This document shows positions 30,981 through 39,212 of a DNA stretch of 64,000 nt, in pieces. The translations under genes and the position numbers were made by a program. Numbering within the stretch: the first letter of the stretch is position 1; the number at the start of each line of letters is the position of its first letter. The stretch covers positions 124,001-188,000 of the forward strand of contig NZ_LBNQ01000033.1 of the NCBI RefSeq assembly GCF_001005215.1, given 5' to 3'. Under the pieces are notes generated by a model. It worked only from the letters and a program-made list of their open reading frames with translations. It was not told where the DNA came from and made no database searches. The stretch is from Lampropedia cohaerens. GTDB taxonomy: Bacteria; Pseudomonadota; Gammaproteobacteria; Burkholderiales; Burkholderiaceae_C.

Positions 30981-33587
30981 ATGTCGGAGCAAGTCGGCGC
31001 GATCTACTACACGGTGGAGGCAGACACCGAAAAACTGTTGTCTGGATCTAAGAAAGTCGATGCGTCTTTGGATGACTTGAACAAGACACTTGGCAAGACA
31101 GATAAGGCGTCCTCGAAGGCGTCAATGCGCATGCGCGAAACCGCCAAAGCTGCGCGTGAGGTTGCAATTGGCGCGGATCAGGCATCAAAGGCGTGGTCTA
31201 CCTTTTCCAAAGTGGTTGCGGCATACTTGTCGATGCGTACTCTGTCTTACCTTGCAGAGCTTGCCGATGTGTACGGGCAGAACGCAGATCGGATCCGCAA
31301 CGCAACGAAAAACACCGAAGATTACGAAAAAGTCCAAGCGAGGCTGCTGCAGACCGCGAACGGAACATATCGGTCACTGGCAGAAGCTCAAGAAGTATTC
31401 CTGTCCACAAGCCGAGTGCTGCAAGACCTTGGGTACTCGCTGGACGAGGTCCTAGATATTTCCGACTCTCTGAGTTATGCGTTTGTGCGAGATGCAGCTA
31501 GAGCAGATCAGGCCACGAGCGCCATGGATGCCTATTCAAAGGCATTGGCGAAGGGGAAAATCGACGCGGATGCATGGGCATCAATCATTGCTGCGTCAGA
31601 TTCGATCATCCAAAGCGTTGCAAATGCTACCGGAAGGACGACGCTTGAAATCCAGCGGCTAGGCGCAGAAGGCAAGCTGTCGATTGAGGCTCTGAACGAA
31701 GGGCTTCGCCAATCACTGGCGGAAAACAAGGCCGCAGCGGATGCCATGAGCGTGTCCACGCGCGATGCAACAGTGCAGATGCGCAATGCGTTGACGGTCT
31801 TTGCAGGCAAGGTGAACGAGGCCAGTGGCGCATCAAACATCTTCACGGAGACAGTTGGTGAGATGGCGCGCACTCTGCAAGACCCGGCGACGATCAATGC
31901 TGCAGTGGACATGGCGAATGGCATCGTCACCGCGCTGAATACCATCATCAAGGGGATGCGGAATACCGTCAGGATTGCTAAATGGTTTGGTGAGGAGCTG
32001 GCAGCACGTTTGCACGGCGCTGCAATTGGCGATATCGTGCGTCTCGAAGAGGAAGAGCGTGTACTACGCAAACGCCTTAATTCCTGGTACTCATTTGCTT
32101 TGGATCGAGAGGAGCTGCAACGCAGGCTGGACAAAAACCTCAGCAATCAAAGAGCGACACGTGAAATAGCTGCTGCCTATGCTCCCAGGAGCTCTGCTGC
32201 TCCGTCGACAGTACCCAGTAATCCCACGGCCCCGCGAATCGTATCGGCAGAGGCGCCAGGAAAGCCCAGAAATCCGAAAAATAGCCCGGCAAACAAAGAG
32301 CTGCGCGAGACAATCCGATTGCAAGAGCAGCTTGCAAAAGCAGGAGCCAGCTATCTTCTGAATTTGCAAGAGCGTGTCGGAGAAGTTGACAAACTCTCGC
32401 ACAGTGAGCGCCTGTACTACGACATTGCCGCAGGCACTATGACATTGACAGCCAAAGAGCTTGAACAAGCAAGAGAATTGGCGAGGGTTTTGGATGAGCG
32501 GGAGAAATCACGCAAAGCGGAAGCTGATGTTCTCAACATACTGAACGCAGAGCTATCGGCCCAACGCCAACTCATGTCCGAAATAGCAGGCTACGACGCC
32601 GATATTGCCGGAATGAGCATGGGCGACCAAGCTAGAGCGGACATGGAAGCGCGCCTGCAACTGCAGCAGCAGTTTGCCCAGCGAATGCAGCAGATCGAGG
32701 ATCAGCGCAGGCAGGCACTGGCCCAGGCCGACGAATCCGAGCATGAGCGCATCCGCAAGATGTACGACGATGTGCTCAAGATCGAGCAGGACTATCAAGG
32801 GAAGTCGCTGGCTGCGTATGACGAATACATCCAGCGCAAGCGTGAGGCAGACACTGACTGGTCAACCGGCGCAAAGAGGGCGTGGGAAAACTACGTCGAG
32901 CAATCCCAGAATGCAGCATCACAAGCTGACAACGCAATGTCCAACTGGCTGCAGGGCACGGAAGACGCACTGGTGAATTTTGTGCAGACCGGCAAGCTCA
33001 GCTTCAGGGATTTGGCGAACAGCATCATTGCAGATCTAGCGCGTATCGCGGCCAAGCAAATGATTACCGGGCTGATCGGAAACATCTTTGGCAGCTTTGC
33101 AGGCGGATGGCAGGCTGCAGGCGTCCAAACATCTGGTGCAGTCACAACGGGAATTGCAGGGGGGAGTATCACCACTACCAACCTCCCTCCGGCTCCAGGT
33201 AGAGCAAACGGTGGGCCTGTGGGGGCCAACAAGTTGTACCGCGTCAATGAGAGGGGTCAGCCGGAGGTGTTGAACGTATCAGGGAGGCAGTACCTGCTGA
33301 TGGGTAATCAGTCTGGCAATGTGACTGCGATGGGCCGTGGGTCGTCTGGCGGTGGTGGTGGATGGTCTGGCGCTAGCGATGTGCGGGTAGTCATCGAGAA
33401 CATGGGCCAGCCGCTGCAAGCCACCAGCGCCAGGTTGGAAACAGACGGGATGGGGCAGGTGCTGCGCGTGGTGGTCGAGCAGGCCACGCAACGCGCAGTC
33501 GCTGCCGTGACCAACTCCATTGCGTCGGGCCAGGGCGGACCGCACCAGGCGCTCAACAGCCGCTATGCGATGCAGCCGCGCAGATAG
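30981..33587 (+). CDS. Phage tail tape measure protein
   Basis: Sets the length of the siphophage tail; about 868 residues. ATG at 30981 follows GGAGG. The N-terminal part (VGAIYYTVEADTEKLLSGSK) and the region LSMRTLSYLAELADVYGQNA match the tape measure N-terminal domain. The middle is a long helical, Ala/Gln/Glu-rich rod (LQLQQQFAQRMQQIEDQRRQ). The C-terminal part (LVNFVQTGKLSFRDLANSII through IARIAAKQMITGLIGNIFGS-like sequence and Gly-rich linkers) matches the lambda gpH C-terminal domain. The stop is directly abutted by the convergent hicB stop. Confidence 0.9.
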   Translation: MSEQVGAIYYTVEADTEKLLSGSKKVDASLDDLNKTLGKTDKASSKASMRMRETAKAAREVAIGADQASKAWSTFSKVVAAYLSMRTLSYLAELADVYGQNADRIRNATKNTEDYEKVQARLLQTANGTYRSLAEAQEVFLSTSRVLQDLGYSLDEVLDISDSLSYAFVRDAARADQATSAMDAYSKALAKGKIDADAWASIIAASDSIIQSVANATGRTTLEIQRLGAEGKLSIEALNEGLRQSLAENKAAADAMSVSTRDATVQMRNALTVFAGKVNEASGASNIFTETVGEMARTLQDPATINAAVDMANGIVTALNTIIKGMRNTVRIAKWFGEELAARLHGAAIGDIVRLEEEERVLRKRLNSWYSFALDREELQRRLDKNLSNQRATREIAAAYAPRSSAAPSTVPSNPTAPRIVSAEAPGKPRNPKNSPANKELRETIRLQEQLAKAGASYLLNLQERVGEVDKLSHSERLYYDIAAGTMTLTAKELEQARELARVLDEREKSRKAEADVLNILNAELSAQRQLMSEIAGYDADIAGMSMGDQARADMEARLQLQQQFAQRMQQIEDQRRQALAQADESEHERIRKMYDDVLKIEQDYQGKSLAAYDEYIQRKREADTDWSTGAKRAWENYVEQSQNAASQADNAMSNWLQGTEDALVNFVQTGKLSFRDLANSIIADLARIAAKQMITGLIGNIFGSFAGGWQAAGVQTSGAVTTGIAGGSITTTNLPPAPGRANGGPVGANKLYRVNERGQPEVLNVSGRQYLLMGNQSGNVTAMGRGSSGGGGGWSGASDVRVVIENMGQPLQATSARLETDGMGQVLRVVVEQATQRAVAAVTNSIASGQGGPHQALNSRYAMQPRR

Positions 33588-33980
33588 TCAAATACGTTGC
33601 TGGATCGCCTTTTCAGCCGCCTGCGCGAGAAACGCAGAGCGGGACTGGCCCAACTCGCGCGCAGTTGCATCAATGCGAGCCACGAGATTCTCGGGCAGGC
33701 TGATGTTGAGACGCACCGCACGAGAACGGATCTTGCTGGGGTCGAGATCAACGAGTAGCCAAAACCCGCCCTGGTAGTCGGGGGCATTGCGCCAACGCTC
33801 GGGTGACGACGGCGCGGGAATAGGGTCGTCATCTGCTCCGAAGTGCGCCTCGAATGCCTCTTGGGCGGCACGGGGTAGATCATCGAGCGTATCCGCTGCA
33901 GCAAAGCAGCCGGGGATGTCGGGGAAGATCGCGCCGTAGGCGCTCTCCTGATCTTTATGAACGTAAACGGGGTAGAGCAT
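33588..33980 (-). CDS. hicB: HicB-family antitoxin
   Basis: 130 residues. The N-terminal degraded RNase H-like HicB domain (MLYPVYVHKDQESAYGAIFP, with DIPGCFAAADTLDD) is followed by a C-terminal ribbon-helix-helix DNA-binding domain (VRLNISLPENLVARIDATAR). Start ATG 33980 is preceded by GGAGGCGAT, a strong ribosome-binding site. It neutralises HicA and probably represses the pair at the palindrome upstream of hicA. The pair is inverted within the phage tail operon, like a moron cassette. Its stop abuts the tape measure stop. Confidence 0.9.
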   Translation of the reverse strand: MLYPVYVHKDQESAYGAIFPDIPGCFAAADTLDDLPRAAQEAFEAHFGADDDPIPAPSSPERWRNAPDYQGGFWLLVDLDPSKIRSRAVRLNISLPENLVARIDATARELGQSRSAFLAQAAEKAIQQRI

Positions 33981-34006
33981 ATCGCCTCCTTTAAAAAGGC
34001 CCCGCC

Positions 34007-34189
34007 TTAGCGGAGGCCTGCTTGTTTGAGAATGCTGCGGACTGTTTGCAATGGCAAATCCTTTTTGGGATGGGGCACTGTGACCTTGCCGGGCTTGGTT
34101 GGGTGCTTGAACTGATGGTGTGAGCCAACAGTGTGGACGAGATACCAACCGTCCGCCTTGATTTGTTTGATGAGTGCCTTGCTGTCCAT
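34007..34189 (-). CDS. hicA: HicA-family mRNA interferase toxin
   Basis: 60 residues, MDSKALIKQIKADGWYLVHT, with the double-stranded-RNA-binding-like fold and the catalytic His in GSHHQFKHP. The C-terminus VPHPKKDLPLQTVRSILKQA is family-typical. It cleaves mRNA when free of HicB. It precedes hicB in the order toxin-antitoxin. The start at 34189 was chosen over a longer in-frame start because homology begins there and the promoter's -10 box lies immediately upstream. Confidence 0.9.
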   Translation of the reverse strand: MDSKALIKQIKADGWYLVHTVGSHHQFKHPTKPGKVTVPHPKKDLPLQTVRSILKQAGLR

Positions 34190-34224
34190 GTGTGTAATTA
34201 TACACACTACACAAGAATACACAA
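34190..34224 (-). promoter_or_regulatory. hicAB promoter with overlapping operator palindrome
   Basis: On the minus strand: TTGTGT (34224-34219), a 16-bp spacer, then TATAAT (34202-34197). The perfect inverted repeat TGTGTA-ATTA-TACACA (34191-34206) covers the -10 box, as expected for autorepression by the HicAB complex. The predicted transcription start is at or within a base or two of the hicA ATG, suggesting a leaderless toxin message. Confidence 0.6.
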
Positions 34225-34266
34225 TAGATTATTTGTTCGCTGACTGAAAAAGTTTCGGTTTTCACC

Positions 34267-34292
34267 AAGCCTCGGCCTTTCGCCGGGGCTTC
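34267..34292. terminator. Hairpin between hicA and the next tail gene, possible terminator
   Basis: AAGCCTCGGC pairs with GCCGGGGCTT across CTTTC, with one T-G wobble, followed by a short CTTTG. The T tract is weak, so termination is uncertain. Confidence 0.35.
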
Positions 34293-34306
34293 TTTGTTTG
34301 TGAGCT

Positions 34307-34663
34307 ATGGCAACCCTCCCTGATTACGTGACTGTGCTGCTCGCCGGGTTTGGCGACCGCATTGACCCGTCTGTGCAGCGCACGGAAATGGCGCGCGGCC
34401 CGGCCAAGCAAACGCTGCTCAACAGCCAAGTGCGCCACGAACTTCAGGCCACGCTTTTCTTCCGCACGCGCGATGACGCCAATGCGTTTGAGGACTGGTA
34501 TCTCAACGATATCAAGCGCATCGGCTATTTCGGCTGGGTGTACCCGCGCACGGGGCAGACCGTTCAAGCGCGATTTGTCGGCGGTGACATTGGCACGCTG
34601 GTGCCGCACGTGGGGCGGTTTTTCATGAGCCAGCGCGACGTGACGATGGAGTTCTACGCATGA
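34307..34663 (+). CDS. Small phage tail protein of unknown function
   Basis: 118 residues, MATLPDYVTVLLAGFGDRID onward. It lies between the tape measure and the DUF1833-like gene, a place usually held by lambda gpM-like minor tail proteins. The sequence has alternating beta-strand character (ELQATLFFRTRDDANAFEDW) and ends in RDVTMEFYA. I do not recognise the family with certainty. Its stop overlaps the next start by 4 bp. Confidence 0.6.
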   Translation: MATLPDYVTVLLAGFGDRIDPSVQRTEMARGPAKQTLLNSQVRHELQATLFFRTRDDANAFEDWYLNDIKRIGYFGWVYPRTGQTVQARFVGGDIGTLVPHVGRFFMSQRDVTMEFYA

Positions 34664-35133
34664 CGCTATCGACGACATTCCGCGCCAACCGCCAGCGCGT
34701 TACCGACACGTCCGGCGTGCTTGTGCTCGTCGAGATCACGCACCCGCAGTTTTCGGAGCCGCTGCGGCTGGCCAATGACACGCAAAACTGGGTCAGCCGC
34801 GGCATTACGTACGTCGGCTACCCGTTCGAGGTCCAGTTGCCCAACGATGCGCAGGGCGAGACGCCACAGGCCCGCATCGTCATCGACAACCTTGGCGGCG
34901 ACATGCTCGCCGAGTTGGAGTCGTGGCAGCCCGGTGAGCCCATCATGTGCAAGCTCATCGTGACCGACCGCTCATCCCCAGACGTGCACGAGATCACGAT
35001 CACGGAGCCGCTCAACGTCGTCAGTGCAGACGCAGCAACCGTGACCTGCTCGATCGGCCTCGACTACCTGCTGCGCCGCTCTGCCGTGCTGCTGCGGCAT
35101 GACCCAGCCACCTCGCCGGGGATATTCGCATGA
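34660..35133 (+). CDS. DUF1833-like phage minor tail protein
   Basis: 157 residues. The N-terminus (FRANRQRVTDTSGVLVLVEI) and the segments NDTQNWVSRGITYVGYPFEV and QARIVIDNLGGDMLAELESW match the DUF1833 family found in siphophage tail-tip modules, in the position of the lambda gpL-like protein. It overlaps both neighbours by 4 bp, so it is translationally coupled. Confidence 0.7.
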   Translation: MTLSTTFRANRQRVTDTSGVLVLVEITHPQFSEPLRLANDTQNWVSRGITYVGYPFEVQLPNDAQGETPQARIVIDNLGGDMLAELESWQPGEPIMCKLIVTDRSSPDVHEITITEPLNVVSADAATVTCSIGLDYLLRRSAVLLRHDPATSPGIFA

Positions 35134-35537
35134 GTGTGGACATCCGCAAACTCGATGCGCTGGTGGGCCGCGCCCATGGCCCGCAGTACGACTGCGCCGA
35201 CCTTGCCATGGATGCCGCACGCGAGCTGTTTGGCCGCGAGATTGTGCTGCCATCGGCCCGCCCGCGCCCGCAGGGCACGCGCAGCCAGGCCACGGCGCTG
35301 CTGCGCGCCATGGGCGAGCTGGCCCGGCCTGTAGCCGAGCCGCAGGACGGCGACCTGGTGCTGATGGCCCTCAAGGGCTGCGAGATCGCTGGGCATGTGG
35401 GCACATGGCTGCACGTCAATTACTCGCCGCATGTGCTGCACACATCGCTGGCCATGGGATATGCCGGGCTGACCCGGCTTGATGAATTGCCGCGCTACGG
35501 CATCCGTGTTGAGGGGTTTTACCGATGGATCGACTGA
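35130..35537 (+). CDS. NlpC/P60-like phage tail assembly peptidase
   Basis: 135 residues. The catalytic Cys is in YDCADLAMDAARELFG and the His in GCEIAGHVGTWLHVNY, the usual NlpC/P60 arrangement. Tail-tip peptidases of this kind (lambda gpK-like) cleave cell-wall peptides during DNA entry or serve in tail assembly. It overlaps the DUF1833-like gene by 4 bp and the tail-tip gene by 13 bp. Confidence 0.75.
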   Translation: MSVDIRKLDALVGRAHGPQYDCADLAMDAARELFGREIVLPSARPRPQGTRSQATALLRAMGELARPVAEPQDGDLVLMALKGCEIAGHVGTWLHVNYSPHVLHTSLAMGYAGLTRLDELPRYGIRVEGFYRWID

Positions 35538-36039
35538 CAGCAACCGTGGGCGGGCAACCGGCTGACGTGCTCGATGCTGCCGGGCGCCTGGTCATCACGC
35601 CGCACGCGCTGACGCTGGAGGGGCAGACCAACGTCCCCGCTGATCTGCTGCCGGGCGAGAGCCTGCACGCCTTCCTGCGCCGTCACGTTGACAGCATCGA
35701 CTCTGGCGCATGGTCCGTCTACATCGGCGGCGTGCAGATTCCGCGCGAGATGTGGGTGCGGGTGTATCCCAAGCACGGCACGCTGATCGCCGTACGCGCC
35801 GTGGTGCAGCGGCAAGTGCTGCAGCTCGTTGCTATCGCGGCGTTGAGCTATTTCACGTTCGGAGCCGGGTCTATCGGATCATCGCTGATCGGGATCAATG
35901 GCGCGGCGGCGTTGGGCGCAACCGGCACTGCGCTGGCAGTTGGCGCGATCAACGGTGCGCTGTTCCTCGGCGGCGCCATGCTCATCAACAAGGTCCTTGG
36001 ACCGAAGTTGCCAGGCCCTGCCGGTGCCGCTGAGCAAGA
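35525..36039 (+). pseudogene. Phage tail tip/host-specificity (J/TipJ-like) protein, 3' truncated by the CRISPR junction
   Basis: Only the first ~171 residues are present. The N-terminal beta-rich part (LTATVGGQPADVLDAAGRLV; GVQIPREMWVRVYPKHGTLI) and the following Gly/Ala-rich hydrophobic helices (LVAIAALSYFTFGAGSIGSS and GAINGALFLGGAMLINKVLG) are typical of tail assembly I/TipJ-like proteins, which usually run to more than 1000 residues. The frame runs into the repeat at 36040 and stops there (RSPQARG-stop). The last 32 nt (36008-36039) follow an AAG and occupy the place of a spacer. Confidence 0.7.
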
Positions 36040-37810
36040 GCGTTCCCCGCAGGCGCGGGGATGAACCGAAGGGCGCGACGGTCGAGGGCGTGCTGGAGGA
36101 GCGTTCCCCGCAGGCGCGGGGATGAACCGCCTTCGCTCATCCTCACCACTCCCGCATAGCTGCGTTCCCCGCAGGCGCGGGGATGAACCGACGTGCGCTG
36201 CGGCCAGCGAGAGCCGGCGGGCGCGTTCCCCGCAGGCGCGGGGATGAACCGTGCAGGGGAGCGGAGCGACACGATTGCAGCCCGCGTTCCCCGCAGGCGC
36301 GGGGATGAACCGCCGGTATTGGTTGTTGAGCACCTTCAACCAGGGCGTTCCCCGCAGGCGCGGGGATGAACCGCGCTGGGCTGACGCGCAGGAGGCAGCG
36401 TAATGGCGTTCCCCGCAGGCGCGGGGATGAACCGGTAGCAACCCATGCTGACCTACACCGGCATCAGCGTTCCCCGCAGGCGCGGGGATGAACCGACTAC
36501 CTGCGCCACAAGTTCGCGCGGTTCGATGCGTTCCCCGCAGGCGCGGGGATGAACCGGACGTGCTGGTCGAGCGCGCTGAAAACCTGCAGCGTTCCCCGCA
36601 GGCGCGGGGATGAACCGGAGATGTCGATCAGCCAGCGCGAGCAGGTGCGGCGTTCCCCGCAGGCGCGGGGATGAACCGGGCCGCAGCTGGCAGGCCCCGC
36701 GCCAGGCGTGGCGTTCCCCGCAGGCGCGGGGATGAACCGCATCCAGCACCGCAATTGCAGCGGATGCGCTCGCGTTCCCCGCAGGCGCGGGGATGAACCG
36801 AACCCAGCACATGAAAGGAACGCACCCATGTCCGCGTTCCCCGCAGGCGCGGGGATGAACCGCCTATGGCGGCCGCCGCAAGGACAAGCGCATGGCGTTC
36901 CCCGCAGGCGCGGGGATGAACCGCCTCCGTGCAGGTGCCAGAGCCAGATGCAGAGGCGTTCCCCGCAGGCGCGGGGATGAACCGCCATATCGCAATGGCC
37001 TGATGTACTGCCGCCTGCGTTCCCCGCAGGCGCGGGGATGAACCGCCCAGGCGCTGCAGCAGCTGGAGACCAACGTCGCGTTCCCCGCAGGCGCGGGGAT
37101 GAACCGCCTCCGTGCAGGTGCCAGAGCCAGATGCAGAGGCGTTCCCCGCAGGCGCGGGGATGAACCGCTGGTGCGCCAATAGCGGGCACCGTGCCATCAG
37201 CGTTCCCCGCAGGCGCGGGGATGAACCGTGATTGGCGCGAGCGCGTCCCAAACGGCTGCCGCGTTCCCCGCAGGCGCGGGGATGAACCGCGTTCACGGTG
37301 ATGCTTAGCCGCAATCCGCAGGCGTTCCCCGCAGGCGCGGGGATGAACCGCGCCTCGATGTTGTTGTAGCTGGGAGCTGCGCGCGTTCCCCGCAGGCGCG
37401 GGGATGAACCGTCATTGATTTTAAATGCATGTGCAGGGCGTGCGCGTTCCCCGCAGGCGCGGGGATGAACCGCCTATGGCGGCCGCCGCAAGGACAAGCG
37501 CATGGCGTTCCCCGCAGGCGCGGGGATGAACCGACCAGACGCGAAGGCCAGCTGGAGAAGGAGTTCGCGTTCCCCGCAGGCGCGGGGATGAACCGCGATG
37601 AATACCTGTTGCGGGACTACTACCCCGGCGTTCCCCGCAGGCGCGGGGATGAACCGTTCAACCAACCGCGTGCCGGTGCGCGGCACTTGCGTTCCCCGCA
37701 GGCGCGGGGATGAACCGACCTTCTGCATTGATGCTCAACGGTGCCAGTAGCGTTCCCCGCAGGCGCGGGGATGAACCGCCGGATCACGCCGCTTTCTGCC
37801 AGCGTTTCGA

Positions 37811-38176
37811 GCGTTCCCCGCAGGCGCGGGGATGAACCGGCAACGCATGAATCCAGCGCGTCGTAGAGGTCGCGTTCCCCGCAGGCGCGGGGATGAACCG
37901 AGCGCGTACACATCGGCTTCCACGGTGCGCGCGCGTTCCCCGCAGGCGCGGGGATGAACCGTTTGCCGCTTCTTCCTCTCTGGACCATTGGTGGCGTTCC
38001 CCGCAGGCGCGGGGATGAACCGGCAACGCATGAATCCAGCGCGTCGTAGAGGTCGCGTTCCCCGCAGGCGCGGGGATGAACCGAGCGCGTACACATCGGC
38101 TTCCACGGTGCGCGCGCGTTCCCCGCAGGCGCGGGGATGAACCGTTTGCCGCTTCTTCCTCTCTGGACCATTGGTG
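37811..38176 (+). repeat. Tandem duplication of three CRISPR repeat-spacer units
   Basis: The 183-bp block 37811-37993 (three repeats with spacers at 37840, 37901 and 37962) is repeated exactly at 37994-38176. This points to unequal recombination between repeats after acquisition, not to three independent acquisitions in the same order. Confidence 0.9.
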
Positions 38177-39182
38177 GCGTTCCCCGCAGGCGCGGGGATG
38201 AACCGACATCGGCGGCGGTCAGTTTTTTCCGGCGTTGGCGTTCCCCGCAGGCGCGGGGATGAACCGATCGACTTTGCACCGACGAACCGCCAAGAGGGGC
38301 GTTCCCCGCAGGCGCGGGGATGAACCGGCCGGATGGTATCGGCTGTGGTACATCCCGCCGCGTTCCCCGCAGGCGCGGGGATGAACCGGTAGTTCTCAGG
38401 CGCGCCGGTCACGACCTGATGCGTTCCCCGCAGGCGCGGGGATGAACCGCCACCGCTTGGGTGGCTGTGTTGCTGGCGCGCGCGTTCCCCGCAGGCGCGG
38501 GGATGAACCGTACAGCGGCGAGACGCGCTACAGCGAGGGCGAGCGTTCCCCGCAGGCGCGGGGATGAACCGCGCTCATTGCCAGGATCAAATCGGCTCAC
38601 CGGGGCGTTCCCCGCAGGCGCGGGGATGAACCGTACCGGACTCTCACCGTTTGCAGGTGGGCAAATGCGTTCCCCGCAGGCGCGGGGATGAACCGTCCGT
38701 GCTTCTGCGCGAGCTTGCGATGACCGCGCGTTCCCCGCAGGCGCGGGGATGAACCGCGCTCGCCGGTAACCTCAATGCGGTCAACGCCGCGTTCCCCGCA
38801 GGCGCGGGGATGAACCGTTTGCGCTGCATTTCGAGGGCCGGTATCAGCGGCGTTCCCCGCAGGCGCGGGGATGAACCGGTCACGGCTGGATGGTTTAGGG
38901 CTTTGCCACAGCGTTCCCCGCAGGCGCGGGGATGAACCGAGAGCGCGGCATAACTATCGATGAGTTGATGAGCGTTCCCCGCAGGCGCGGGGATGAACCG
39001 AAACACCGCCCATCGAGACGCATCATCGTCACGCGTTCCCCGCAGGCGCGGGGATGAACCGGCCTTGATTACACCCTCCCGTCATACCGCGTAGCGTTCC
39101 CCGCAGGCGCGGGGATGAACCGAGCTTTACCGACTCAAGGGATGGCCGTGGAACGCGTTCCCCGCAGGCGCGGGGATGAACC

Positions 39183-39212
39183 GGGGTTAGCGCTCATGTG
39201 CTAACCCCTTTT
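39183..39212 (+). terminator. CRISPR spacer forming an intrinsic terminator (first)
   Basis: Spacer 39184-39215 together with the last G of its repeat forms a 9-bp stem GGGGTTAGC/GCTAACCCC with an 8-nt loop, followed by TTTT. It is oriented to stop plus-strand (pre-crRNA) transcription. Confidence 0.65.

Larger units (their letters stand above)
29025..36039 (+). mobile_element. Siphophage tail-module segment embedded in the CRISPR array
   Basis: About 7 kb of phage structural genes, all on the plus strand except an inserted hicAB pair, lying between two parts of one CRISPR array. Order: tail tube (5' truncated), DUF6246-like gene, two small genes, tape measure, hicBA, a small tail gene, DUF1833-like gene, NlpC/P60 peptidase, and tail-tip protein (3' truncated). 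The left edge is exactly the first base after a repeat. The right edge is exactly 32 nt after an AAG at 36005-36007, followed by a repeat. No integrase, att site or terminal repeats are present, so it is not an ordinary prophage. It arose by recombination or assembly through two spacer-protospacer identities. Confidence 0.85.

Noticed and set aside
29025-36039. A complete prophage integrated in the array
   Set aside because: No integrase, terminase, head, lysis or repressor genes, no att repeats, and the genes at both edges are truncated at spacer boundaries.
29025-36039. Single-crossover (Campbell-type) phage integration through one spacer
   Set aside because: That would leave the same spacer sequence at both ends; the two edge sequences (29025-29056 and 36008-36039) are different.
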